Source: Clostridium sp. CAG:762 (GTDB lineage Bacteria > Bacillota_I > Bacilli_A > RF39 > UBA660). From it: 20,007 nt of DNA. Where the stretch lies: the NCBI GenBank assembly GCA_000432575.1, contig HF996780.1, positions 1 through 20,007 of the forward strand. Direction: 5' to 3'. Within the stretch, counting starts at the first letter, position 1, and each line of letters begins with the position of its first letter. This document shows, piece by piece, positions 1 through 6,320 of this stretch. The position numbers and the translations under genes are program-made. A model generated the notes under the pieces. That model was not told the origin of the DNA and did no database searches. It saw nothing but the letters and a program-made list of their open reading frames with translations.

Positions 1-1
1 G

Positions 2-151
2 AATTACTTTATTAGTTCCTCTAACCCTTGGTTCGTACGCGGGGGCTTCTACAACAATGGGGGTTATGCTGGTGTGTTCTTCTTCTTCATCGCCTCGGGT
101 GGGTACGACTATAACGGCGGGTTTCGTGTTGTGCTTTCAGTAACAAAATAA
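2..151 (+). CDS. C-terminal end of a DGR-type variable protein (5' partial)
   Basis: Only the last 49 codons lie in the window, in an open frame from the left edge to TAA at 149-151. The peptide contains NPWFVRGGFYNNGGYAGVF and ends with GGFRVVLSVTK. The pattern (PWF.RGG, then a run of Asn/Tyr/Gly/Phe, AGVF, then GFRVVL at the C-terminus) is that of the C-type-lectin-fold variable region of DGR target proteins. Nearly all codons at the presumed variable positions end in C or T (ttc, tac, aac, aat, ggt, tat, atc, gcc, gac, ggc). That is what adenine-specific mutagenesis of AAC/AAT template codons leaves behind. The 3' end of the coding region is GC-rich, as at an initiation-of-mutagenic-homology site. 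No template repeat, avd or reverse transcriptase is visible here, so they must lie to the left or elsewhere. An ordinary repeated surface-protein C-terminus with the same fold is the alternative. Confidence 0.7.
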   Translation, partial: NYFISSSNPWFVRGGFYNNGGYAGVFFFFIASGGYDYNGGFRVVLSVTK

Positions 152-203
152 CAAAAAAGTAATCAATTAATTACAATTAATTTAATAGTAAAATTAATTC
201 TAC

Positions 204-223
204 AGAACTATAACGCGAATAGC
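204..223 (+). repeat. dispersed 19-20 bp repeat, copy 1
   Basis: AGAACTATAACGCGAATAGC, preceded by TTCTAC and followed by AAAAC. It shares AGAACTATAAC plus ATAGC with copies at 6155-6173 and, inverted, at 19504-19522. It lies between the stop codon of the DGR-like gene and that gene's terminator. Function unknown. Confidence 0.6.
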
Positions 224-242
224 AAAACAAGTAAAATTGAAT

Positions 243-269
243 CTAATTTATAAAAATTAGTTTCTTTTT
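243..269 (+). terminator. intrinsic terminator of the DGR-like gene
   Basis: CTAATTT (243-249) pairs with AAATTAG (254-260) around a 4-nt loop, followed by TTTCTTTTTA. It would end transcription of the gene that stops at 151, upstream of the ftsW promoter. Confidence 0.6.
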
Positions 270-280
270 ATTTATATTCA

Positions 281-289
281 TGATATTAT
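281..289 (+). promoter_or_regulatory. extended -10 promoter for ftsW-like gene
   Basis: TGATATTAT: a TGn extension plus TATTAT at 284-289, placed 24 nt before the ATG at 313. No convincing -35 is visible. The predicted leader is short. Confidence 0.4.
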
Positions 290-312
290 TAATGTAAGGA
301 ATAAGTGATAAT

Positions 313-1458
313 ATGAAAAAAATACTAACAAATATTAATAAACCTTTATTTATATTAACAATTATTTTTACTTGCTTTGGACTAATTATGATTCAAAGTG
401 CATCATCAATGGAAAGTTACATGAGATATGGAGCCAGTCCATACAATTACTTTTTTAAACAATTAATATTTGTAATTATAGGCTTAATAGGTTATTTAAT
501 TATCATCTTCTTACCAACAGAAATATATAATAAAATATCTAAATCCTTAATGTATATCTCATTACTAGTATTAGCCTCACTATTCATATGGGGAACTCCT
601 GTTCATAATGCTAAAAGCTGGTTTGATTTAAAATTCTTTAAATTTCAACCCGCTGAAGTATATAAAATTGTAATAATTATCTACATGGCTGTTTATTATT
701 CCCAAAACATAAATAAATTAGAAGAAAAATCCATTTTATTAAAACCATTATTATTTATTGCAATTGGTTTTCTCTTAATAGCCTCACAACCCGATTTAGG
801 AACAGCATCAATTACCATGTTACTTGCATTATTAATCTTTTATTCTGTACCAATGCCTAAAAGATATAAATCATTAATCAATAAACTTCTTGTCTGTAGC
901 ACCTTACTCTTTGCCTTAATATTCATTGCCTTTGGTAAAGACATTTTACATTCTTATCAAATGTCAAGATTAAACTTCCTAGATCCATGTTTAAGATATC
1001 AAGAACAAACAGGTTATCAACTTTGCAATGGTTTTATTGCCTTCAATAATGGAGGATTAAAAGGTCAAGGTATAGGTGAAAGCACTCAAAAATACTTATA
1101 TTTACCAGAATCATATACTGACTTTATCTTTCCTATTATCGTTGAAGAATGGGGATTAATCGTAGGAATTGTTATTATTATTTTATATTTTATTATGCTA
1201 TATTTAACTTTTAGAATTGCTAAAAATGCCAACAACTTAAAAAATTCACTTATAGCTTATGGTGTCTGCATGTATTTACTTCTTCATATTACCATTAATC
1301 TGGGCGGAGTTTTAGGCTTAATGCCTCTTACTGGTGTACCACTTCCATTCTTATCTTATGGAGGTTCTTATACACTATCACTTTTATGTGCATGTGGTTT
1401 AGTTCAAAGAGTTAATATTGAAAGTAAAATAGCCTTAAAAAGAAAAAAGACAGTATAA
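313..1458 (+). CDS. ftsW: SEDS-family peptidoglycan polymerase, FtsW-like
   Basis: A 381-residue polytopic membrane protein of the SEDS (FtsW/RodA/SpoVE) family, which polymerises lipid II glycan strands together with a class B PBP. FtsW-like marks are the N-terminal IQSASS followed by PYNYFFKQ, SQPDLGTAS (about residues 158-166), LPESYTDFIF (D270 region), GLIVGI, and LTGVPLPFLSYGGS near residues 339-352. About ten hydrophobic segments are visible, and the length is normal for the family. The ATG at 313 follows a weak SD (TAAGGA at 295-300, 12 nt spacing). It stands alone, with no PBP or division cluster beside it. RodA or SpoVE is possible, but the N-terminal PYNYFF pattern favours FtsW. Confidence 0.85.
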   Translation: MKKILTNINKPLFILTIIFTCFGLIMIQSASSMESYMRYGASPYNYFFKQLIFVIIGLIGYLIIIFLPTEIYNKISKSLMYISLLVLASLFIWGTPVHNAKSWFDLKFFKFQPAEVYKIVIIIYMAVYYSQNINKLEEKSILLKPLLFIAIGFLLIASQPDLGTASITMLLALLIFYSVPMPKRYKSLINKLLVCSTLLFALIFIAFGKDILHSYQMSRLNFLDPCLRYQEQTGYQLCNGFIAFNNGGLKGQGIGESTQKYLYLPESYTDFIFPIIVEEWGLIVGIVIIILYFIMLYLTFRIAKNANNLKNSLIAYGVCMYLLLHITINLGGVLGLMPLTGVPLPFLSYGGSYTLSLLCACGLVQRVNIESKIALKRKKTV

Positions 1459-1535
1459 TCAAACAAAAATAATCATATAATTAAGAGAATAATTTAAAAT
1501 TAAATCTAAAAAAACGAAAAAAAGTTTGAAAAGAC

Positions 1536-1564
1536 TTGACAATTACCATACAATATGCTAGAAT
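1536..1564 (+). promoter_or_regulatory. sigma-A promoter for the cysteine-rich surface protein
   Basis: TTGACA (1536-1541), 17-bp spacer, TAGAAT (1559-1564) with a TGC extension directly before the -10. The expected start of transcription is near 1571. That puts the in-frame TTG at 1578 almost at the RNA end and supports the ATG at 1596 as the true start. Confidence 0.85.
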
Positions 1565-1595
1565 ATGAGACATCTTTTTGAAAGAGGGGGATATT

Positions 1596-3110
1596 ATGAA
1601 TACTTATAATGGAAACGTTACTGGTAATTATACTAATAATAATCAAGGTAATTATCAGAGCAATTATCAAGGAAATCAAAGTATTAAAACAGTTGAACAA
1701 TTTAGTTGGAAAGGATTTGCATCAAGAGCAGTTTTAGTAGTAATCTTCGTATTATTATTATCTTGGTTATTACCAATGCCTAATACCAAAGAATTAGAAG
1801 GCAAAGTAGATAACTTAAGTGCTAGTGTTTCAGTTATTACAGATAGAATATTTAATCAAAACATTAATGATATGAAAAATGCTGCCAAAGATTACTTTAC
1901 TATCAAAAGATTACCTAAAAATGTTAATGAAAAAGTAAAAATATCACTTAAAGATATGATTGATAAAAAATTACTTTTAAACGTATTAGATAAAAAAGGT
2001 AATGCATGTAACTATGATAGTTCCTATGTAGAAATCACTAGATTAGATAAAGAATATGAAATGAAAACATATTTATCTTGTGATGGAGCTTCTGATTACA
2101 TCTTAAGTTATATGGATTTAGAATGTAATTTATCATGTAATAATGAATGTGCATTGGTAGAAAAAGAAACGCCAAAACCTAATAATAAAGGACAAACAAC
2201 TAAGAATTATATTTATAAATTTAAAAAGGTTGAGACTAAACAAGAATGGACTGATTGGTCTGCATGGACAACAGAAATAAAACAAGCAGATGATAAGAAA
2301 GAAAAGATCCAATATAAAGGTAAAAAATGGGTTAGTGTGCCAGTATATAAATATGAACATACTAAAACCGTTGAAGGTGAGAATGAGTGTGTTGATGTTA
2401 TTGTTCCAGGTGGTGAAAAATGTGAAACTATTACAGTTCCTGCTGTAACTAAAAAGGAATGGGTTAATGGTCAAACTAAACAATGTCCTGAACAGCAACC
2501 ATATTATGATACAGAAACTCATACATCTTATCGAACAGAAAGTTACACCGACCAAGAATGTAAAACTGTAAGATATAAAACAGGTAGTTCATGGGTTAAA
2601 AAATGTAAAACATGTGGTTACACTAAAGTAGATAATTATGCTACTAAGACAGAATGTAAGCCAGTTACTAAAACAAGAACTGTTCCATATACATATCAAA
2701 CTCAAGTTCTTAAATATAGAACTATATATAAAGATTGTTCTACAGAAGGTTATTACAAAGATGTTATTGTAACACCAGAACACACTGAAGAAAAATGTAC
2801 TAAGTTACCTGATACTACTAAGAAAGAATGTACTCAAGGTGAAAGTAAAACAATTACAATATGGACATTTAATGAAAAAGAAGAAGGATATACCGCAACA
2901 GGTAAGAAAGAATATGTAAGGGATGACGGGTACTATATCTATACTGACTGGGTTAGCGAAATACCAGCAGGATATGAAATGACAGAAACAAGAAAATTAT
3001 ATAGTTATAGATATCTAAAAATAACAACAAACGTAAGATACACATGGAGTAAAAACAAATCTTTAGGCGACGGTTGGGAGCTTATAGAAACTAAAGAAGT
3101 TAATATGTAA
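1596..3110 (+). CDS. Cys-rich single-pass surface protein with pilin-like domain
   Basis: About 504 residues. The start is ATG 1596 because it follows the strong SD AAAGAGGGGG (1581-1590); the upstream in-frame TTG at 1578 has none. Order: Asn/Gly/Gln/Tyr-rich cytoplasmic or leader stretch (1-30), one membrane segment (about 44-59), a segment resembling the globular part of type IV pseudopilins (about 80-190: NAAKDYF, then DKKGNACNY and KTYLSCDG), then a long Thr/Lys/Tyr/Cys-rich outside region. The outside region has a TSP1-like WTDWSAW and ten cysteines, giving fifteen in all. Its many short tyrosine- and threonine-rich stretches suggest tandem beta repeats. I do not recognise the family. 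The pilin-like part is an inference from sequence feel and is not decisive. Some DGR target proteins carry similar N-terminal pilin-like parts, so a link with the gene at 2-151 is conceivable. Confidence 0.75.
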   Translation: MNTYNGNVTGNYTNNNQGNYQSNYQGNQSIKTVEQFSWKGFASRAVLVVIFVLLLSWLLPMPNTKELEGKVDNLSASVSVITDRIFNQNINDMKNAAKDYFTIKRLPKNVNEKVKISLKDMIDKKLLLNVLDKKGNACNYDSSYVEITRLDKEYEMKTYLSCDGASDYILSYMDLECNLSCNNECALVEKETPKPNNKGQTTKNYIYKFKKVETKQEWTDWSAWTTEIKQADDKKEKIQYKGKKWVSVPVYKYEHTKTVEGENECVDVIVPGGEKCETITVPAVTKKEWVNGQTKQCPEQQPYYDTETHTSYRTESYTDQECKTVRYKTGSSWVKKCKTCGYTKVDNYATKTECKPVTKTRTVPYTYQTQVLKYRTIYKDCSTEGYYKDVIVTPEHTEEKCTKLPDTTKKECTQGESKTITIWTFNEKEEGYTATGKKEYVRDDGYYIYTDWVSEIPAGYEMTETRKLYSYRYLKITTNVRYTWSKNKSLGDGWELIETKEVNM

Positions 3111-3114
3111 GATA

Positions 3115-3138
3115 AAGCACTAGTACCTTCTAGTGCTT
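3115..3138 (+). terminator. hairpin after the Cys-rich protein gene
   Basis: AAGCACTAG (3115-3123) pairs perfectly with CTAGTGCTT (3130-3138), loop TACCTT. Only a weak T-rich tail (CTTCTTCTAA) follows, so it may be a leaky terminator or an mRNA-stabilising hairpin. The next gene has no obvious promoter of its own and could depend on read-through. Confidence 0.6.
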
Positions 3139-3163
3139 CTTCTAACTAAAGGGGGTAAAAGTT

Positions 3164-3583
3164 ATGAAGAATGGATATATTATAGATTACCTAAATGAAA
3201 ATGAATTTAGAAAAAAAGAAAGATCAGTAAAAAAATACAACATGCTTGCATATAAAAAACTAATATTTGATTACTATCCACAATTTCGTGAAGGCAAGTT
3301 TGAAGGAGTTATTAAATCAGTAAACAAACAAGAAAAAATTACTAAATATGAACTAAAATTACCTACTGATATCATGTTTGCCAAAGTACATGGTGATATG
3401 ATGCTTCATTACTCAGTATACGAAAATCAAGGCATCGTATTTCTCGAAACAATAACACCAGAAGATATTTTAGCCGAAGGACATCAAAGCGAATTAACTA
3501 CATATAAAGGTGTTATGGTATCTAAAACACATAAAGATAAAGATATATTTAAAATAAATTTACTTAATATGCTAGATAAATAA
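3164..3583 (+). CDS. hypothetical protein, 139 aa
   Basis: Unrecognised soluble protein. The ATG follows a good SD (AAAGGGGG near 3148-3155). The first ~40 residues are charged and probably helical (Lys/Glu/Asn-rich). Residues 42-115 alternate in a beta-strand manner (FEGVIKSVN, YELKLP, GIVFLETI). No membrane segment, signal peptide or cysteine is present. It lies 53 nt after the Cys-rich surface gene, across a hairpin with a weak T tail, and may be co-transcribed with it. Codon use matches its neighbours, so it looks like a genuine resident gene. No function can be offered. Confidence 0.7.
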   Translation: MKNGYIIDYLNENEFRKKERSVKKYNMLAYKKLIFDYYPQFREGKFEGVIKSVNKQEKITKYELKLPTDIMFAKVHGDMMLHYSVYENQGIVFLETITPEDILAEGHQSELTTYKGVMVSKTHKDKDIFKINLLNMLDK

Positions 3584-3613
3584 ACTTTTGTTATTCAAAA
3601 AAAGCAAAAAATG

Positions 3614-3622
3614 TGATATACT
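3614..3622 (+). promoter_or_regulatory. extended -10 promoter for HD-domain gene
   Basis: TGATATACT: TG plus one base plus TATACT (3617-3622). No good -35 is visible. Transcription would begin near 3629, downstream of the in-frame GTG at 3613. This excludes that start and supports ATG 3646. Confidence 0.5.
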
Positions 3623-3645
3623 ATTGTAGTAGGAAGGGGTTCCCG

Positions 3646-4161
3646 ATGAATAATACATATAATGACTTTGAATATTTAAACATTATTAAAAATATCATTA
3701 ATAATAATGAATATAAAGAAATAGGTAACTGTTTACATCATGGTACGAGTAGATTAAAACACTCACTTAGAGTGTCATATTATTCTTATAAAGTAGCTAA
3801 ATTATTAAATTTAGACTATAAAGAAACTGCTATTGGTGGATTACTACATGATTTCTTTATAACAGATAATTACAATAAAGTAAACAAAAAAGTATCTAGT
3901 ACATTTAAGCATCCTAAAATAGCACTTAGTAATGCCAACGAAACATTTAATATAACCGAAAAAGAACAAGATATTATAGTATCTCATATGTTTCCTGTTG
4001 TATTAAATAAAGTACCTAAATACTTAGAAAGTTGGATTGTTAGCATAGTAGATAAATTAGTAGGCTCATATGAATTTATTCAAGAATACCAAAAACTATG
4101 TAAAGTAAAATTTAGAAATAGTTACGTATTATTAGCATTATTTATAAGCAAAATGGTATAA
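3646..4161 (+). CDS. HD-domain phosphohydrolase family protein
   Basis: 171 residues from ATG 3646, which follows SD AGGAAGGGG (3631-3639). HD-superfamily metal-binding signatures appear in order: HHGTSRLKHSLRVSYYS near the N-terminus (His and the R..HS pair), LLHDFF (the His-Asp doublet that names the family), FKHPKIA, and IIVSHMFP. These proteins bind divalent metals and usually hydrolyse phosphate esters of nucleotides or related small molecules; the substrate cannot be told from this sequence. It is a compact single-domain protein with no RelA/SpoT, GGDEF or nucleotidyltransferase partner domain. It is transcribed alone, between its own promoter and a strong terminator before the tRNA. 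Confidence 0.8.
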   Translation: MNNTYNDFEYLNIIKNIINNNEYKEIGNCLHHGTSRLKHSLRVSYYSYKVAKLLNLDYKETAIGGLLHDFFITDNYNKVNKKVSSTFKHPKIALSNANETFNITEKEQDIIVSHMFPVVLNKVPKYLESWIVSIVDKLVGSYEFIQEYQKLCKVKFRNSYVLLALFISKMV

Positions 4162-4195
4162 AAGTAGATAAATAAAAAAAATATCTACTTTTTTT
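4161..4195 (+). terminator. intrinsic terminator of HD-domain gene
   Basis: AAAGTAGATA (4161-4170) pairs with TATCTACTTT (4182-4191) across an A-rich loop. A T run reaches 4195. Confidence 0.85.
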
Positions 4196-4205
4196 CTTAT
4201 TTATA

Positions 4206-4214
4206 TGTTATAAT
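4206..4214 (+). promoter_or_regulatory. extended -10 promoter for tRNA-Arg
   Basis: TGTTATAAT: TGn plus a perfect TATAAT at 4209-4214, nine bases before the mature tRNA 5' end. The -35 region is poor, so the extended -10 must carry recognition. Confidence 0.65.
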
Positions 4215-4222
4215 CAATATAT

Positions 4223-4299
4223 GTCCTCGTAGCTCAGTTGGATAGAGCAATCGCCTCCTAAGCGATAGGTCGTTGGTTCAAATCCAATCGGGGACGCCA
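4223..4299 (+). tRNA. tRNA-Arg, anticodon CCT
   Basis: A complete 77-nt cloverleaf. Acceptor stem GTCCTCG/CGGGGAC has one G-U pair, D arm GCTC/GAGC, anticodon stem ATCGC/GCGAT with loop CTCCTAA (anticodon CCT, reads AGG), T arm GTTGG/CCAAT with loop TTCAAAT. The discriminator G and CCA are encoded. It is a single-gene transcript between its own promoter and terminator. Confidence 0.95.
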
Positions 4300-4311
4300 T
4301 ATGCGAATTAT

Positions 4312-4334
4312 CCCTTGTTTATCAAGGGTTTTTT
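4312..4334 (+). terminator. intrinsic terminator of tRNA-Arg
   Basis: CCCTTG (4312-4317), loop TTTAT, CAAGGG (4323-4328), then a T run that continues as a pyrimidine-rich tract to about 4350. Confidence 0.9.
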
Positions 4335-4503
4335 CTTTTTCTTTTTTTCTAATATATTAATTAATTTTTTTTTGAATTATGATATTAATGTTCATATACA
4401 TTCATTGTTGTTGATTTTTGTTCTATTCATACGTTCTTCCATGAATGCTTATGTAGTAAAATAGCATATAAACTTTTATGGTAAACATAAGTATAAAAAC
4501 ATA

Positions 4504-4532
4504 TTGACAACGCTACAATTGCATGTTATCTT
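4504..4532 (+). promoter_or_regulatory. promoter of the tnpB remnant
   Basis: TTGACA (4504-4509), 17-bp spacer, TATCTT (4527-4532) with a TGT extension just upstream of the -10. It probably still transcribes the remnant and its 3' region. Confidence 0.6.
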
Positions 4533-4559
4533 TAGTATGTAATATGTAAGGTGATGAGA

Positions 4560-4774
4560 ATGATGCATAGTGCATATAAATTTAGATTATATCCTAATAA
4601 TGAAAAAAAACCTTAAAATATAAGAATTTAAACGTAAGAAAATATAAATGTCAAAAATGTGGCCAAGAAATAGGTAAAAATTTAAATGCAAATATAAATA
4701 TAAATATAAATATAAATATAAATATTGTGTTTAAAGGATTAAAGTTATATATGAAAAATTATGCAGTAATATAA
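4560..4774 (+). pseudogene. tnpB: internally deleted TnpB (IS605 OrfB) remnant
   Basis: After an SD (TAAGGTGATG near 4547-4556), ATG 4560 encodes MMHSAYKFRLYPNNEKKP and then stops at 4614-4616; YKFRLYPN is the conserved N-terminus of TnpB. From 4622, in another frame, comes KYKCQKCGQEIGKNLNANI. This matches the C-terminal TnpB zinc ribbon (CxxCG) followed by the usual D/N.NA..NI tail, and runs on to TAA at 4772-4774. The RuvC-like nuclease core between them is gone. The NI tail has been lengthened by a hexamer repeat. Even with a frameshift no functional nuclease could be made. Confidence 0.75.
4690..4725 (+). repeat. AAATAT hexamer microsatellite, six copies
   Basis: Six uninterrupted AAATAT units inside the TnpB C-terminal remnant, encoding alternating Asn-Ile. 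It sits exactly where intact TnpB has its short NA.NI motif, so slippage in a no longer selected gene is the simplest explanation. Confidence 0.85.
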
Positions 4775-4900
4775 AAGAAAGGACAAGATTTCTTAATAGT
4801 TAAGAAAAAAATACGGTAGTGATTATCGAATTTTAAGTCTATGGAGAAGTATGGATAAAGAGTCCTTAAAACAGAAATCACATCACTGTGAAGTGATGTA

Positions 4901-4918
4901 AAGCAAATTAATTTGCTT
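4901..4918. repeat. perfect 18-bp palindrome
   Basis: AAGCAAATT followed directly by AATTTGCTT, starting one base after the 3' hairpin of the mobile remnant. A T-rich stretch (CTTTGTTTTG) follows, so it can act as a terminator-like structure; it could also belong to the element boundary. Confidence 0.55.
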
Positions 4919-4961
4919 CTTTGTTTTGTATAATTAATACATAGATTAAGGGAGACTATTT

Positions 4962-5531
4962 ATGAAAAGTGAAGATTTAAAAAAAATAAAAGAAAAAGTA
5001 AAAGAACTACAAACTAAGAAAAATGAAGTATTAGAATTACAAAAAAAAATATCAAAGTTAAAAGAAACAGAACAAGTTAAAAAATATTTAGAATTACTAG
5101 ATATTTTAGAAGAAAAAACAACAGGAATAAATAAAGAAATTGATAAACTCACCGATGACCAATTAATATCTATAGCCTTAAGACAAGTCGATATAACCCC
5201 AGATGAAGAAATATATGTATATATAGGTACATACAAATATAATAGAGAAATAGATATTGTTCATGGTTCAACAGATATACCAGTTAAAAGAACTAATAGA
5301 GATGCTGACTACGTAGTATATGAAAATTTAGAATCCGAATACAATGGAACCGTTCTCATTCCATATAAAAAAGCAGATGAATTTGAAGAAAATCATAAAA
5401 TAATAATTCCGCATAATGTATTATTTAGAGAAAAGTACTTTTATAAATTACAAACTGAATATTTTAAAACAATGATTTTAGAATCTCCCGAACTCGCAAA
5501 TGAAAAAATAAATAAATTAATTAAAAAATAA
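4962..5531 (+). CDS. coiled-coil hypothetical protein, 189 aa
   Basis: Unrecognised. The first ~65 residues are Lys/Glu/Leu-rich with heptad-like spacing and should form a coiled coil. Residues about 85-150 are a mixed alpha/beta region with aromatic residues (EEIYVYIGTYKY, DADYVVYENLE, GTVLIPY). The end is helical. No signal or membrane segment is present, so it is probably cytoplasmic. The ATG follows SD AGGGAG. A TATAAT at 4929-4934 is a plausible -10, without a clear -35. It is isolated between a mobile-element remnant and a gene-poor stretch, which suggests an accessory gene, but its base composition is like the rest. Confidence 0.7.
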   Translation: MKSEDLKKIKEKVKELQTKKNEVLELQKKISKLKETEQVKKYLELLDILEEKTTGINKEIDKLTDDQLISIALRQVDITPDEEIYVYIGTYKYNREIDIVHGSTDIPVKRTNRDADYVVYENLESEYNGTVLIPYKKADEFEENHKIIIPHNVLFREKYFYKLQTEYFKTMILESPELANEKINKLIKK

Positions 5532-5912
5532 TTCTATTTTAAATTTATATAGAAATTACTAAATATAATATCTTGTATATCAAGTTTTTTCTTATTTCAT
5601 TTGTTTTCATATTATATTGACAAGCCTATATATAATTAAATTTATTAAAAAATTGTTATAGAAAATAATGAATTAGAACAATTTGATATTGATATATCTA
5701 AAGATTACACTTAGTTATATTGAAGAACCAAAAATCACGCTTTCACTAATTGATTCGTGAGTTAGATTTTCCTTGTTTTAACCATAAAAATTATTTGCAT
5801 TGGTTTTGTTATATGGTACGATTATGTAGAGTAGAAACTATCTTTTGTTTATTTCTCTTTATATTAATAATGATAAGTATTTAGGAAACTTTAGAAACCC
5901 TAAGTCAATATC

Positions 5913-5954
5913 AAACTCTATTTTCTATTTAATAATAGATTATGGAGTTTTTTT
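5913..5954 (+). terminator. intrinsic terminator inside the gene-poor stretch
   Basis: AAACTC (5913-5918) pairs with GAGTTT (5945-5950), with an inner TCTATT/AATAGA stem, followed by a T run. No recognised gene precedes it, which implies an undetected RNA or a decayed gene upstream. Confidence 0.6.
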
Positions 5955-6154
5955 AAAATGCAAGTTCAATGATAATTTCAATATTGGATAAGCCTTCAAT
6001 TATTATAAATGGTTTTATTATTAATACAATTAATAAAGTAACTTCGAATGAAAATAAAAACGAAGCAACTTTAATAACAAAAAGATATAAAAAAGAAATT
6101 AGTATAGGTAAAGAAGATATTAAATTGCTTAAAAAGAAGCACTATTGTATCTAA

Positions 6155-6173
6155 AGAACTATAACAGCATAGC
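6155..6173 (+). repeat. dispersed 19-20 bp repeat, copy 2
   Basis: AGAACTATAACAGCATAGC, beginning right after a TAA that closes the doubtful 61-codon frame. It differs from the inverted copy at 19504-19522 at one position. AACAGCATAGC also happens to match the anti-repeat of the Streptococcus pyogenes tracrRNA, but no cas gene or array is present. Confidence 0.65.
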
Positions 6174-6215
6174 GAAAAAATTAAAAAATATTTCAAACAA
6201 ATGTATGAGAATATC

Positions 6216-6244
6216 TTGACATTAAAATAATCTTATATTATAAT
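6216..6244 (+). promoter_or_regulatory. consensus promoter of the VWA-TelA operon
   Basis: TTGACA (6216-6221), exactly 17 bases, TATAAT (6239-6244). Both hexamers match consensus perfectly, so this is probably a strong promoter. Transcription would start near 6251, leaving a leader of about 70 nt before ATG 6321. Confidence 0.9.
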
Positions 6245-6320
6245 GAATTTACAAATAATAAATATTGTCTTTTAACTAATTTAGTGATAAAATTAAATTA
6301 TCAAGAATGTGAGGGTTATT

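Larger units (their letters stand above)
4470..4900 (+). mobile_element. decayed IS200/IS605-type element (tnpB remnant)
   Basis: Between the tRNA terminator and the next gene lie a promoter, the very start and the very end of a TnpB coding sequence, and a 3' hairpin at 4880-4899 (ACATCACT, loop GTGA, AGTGATGT). The hairpin is the kind found at the right end of IS200/IS605 elements. A weaker hairpin (TTATG at 4476-4480 with CATAA at 4486-4490) is a candidate left end. No TnpA is present, and roughly 300 codons of TnpB are missing. The stretch 4775-4880 corresponds to where a TnpB guide (omega) RNA would be encoded. Outer boundaries are approximate. The preceding 4335-4470 is T-rich with nothing recognisable. 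Confidence 0.6.
5532..6215. other. gene-poor stretch with hairpins and gene debris
   Basis: About 680 bases without a convincing gene. At 5572-5590 a short CTTG/CAAG hairpin with six T may end the upstream gene. At 5651-5713 a short frame reads IVIENNELEQFDIDISKDYT without a start, possibly debris. Around 5731-5774 two alternative stems can form (AAAATC with GATTTT, TCACG with CGTGA). At 5969-6154 a 61-codon frame starts at an ATG without any SD and has a lysine-rich end; I do not count it as a gene. I see no complete RNA gene. Confidence 0.5.

Noticed and set aside
204..223. Xer dif-like site
   Set aside because: CTAT/ATAG arms around a 6-7 base centre recall a recombination site, but the arms do not match the XerC/XerD consensus and spacing varies between copies.
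2133..2783. Long minus-strand frames inside the Cys-rich surface gene
   Set aside because: Phe/Ile/Cys/Ser-rich shadow translations of the opposite strand without SD; the plus-strand gene has promoter, SD and consistent composition.
4273..4464. 63-codon plus-strand frame starting in the tRNA
   Set aside because: It begins inside tRNA-Arg and runs through its terminator and a T-rich tract, giving an artificial Phe-rich peptide.
5969..6154. 61-codon frame on the plus strand, possible small protein
   Set aside because: No SD before the ATG, low-complexity Ile/Asn/Lys composition as expected from AT-rich spacer, and no recognisable motif. Kept only as context for repeat copy 2.
6155..6173. tracrRNA or CRISPR repeat
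   Set aside because: Partial identity to the S. pyogenes anti-repeat (AACAGCATAGC), but copies are single, thousands of bases apart, without spacers or cas genes in the window.
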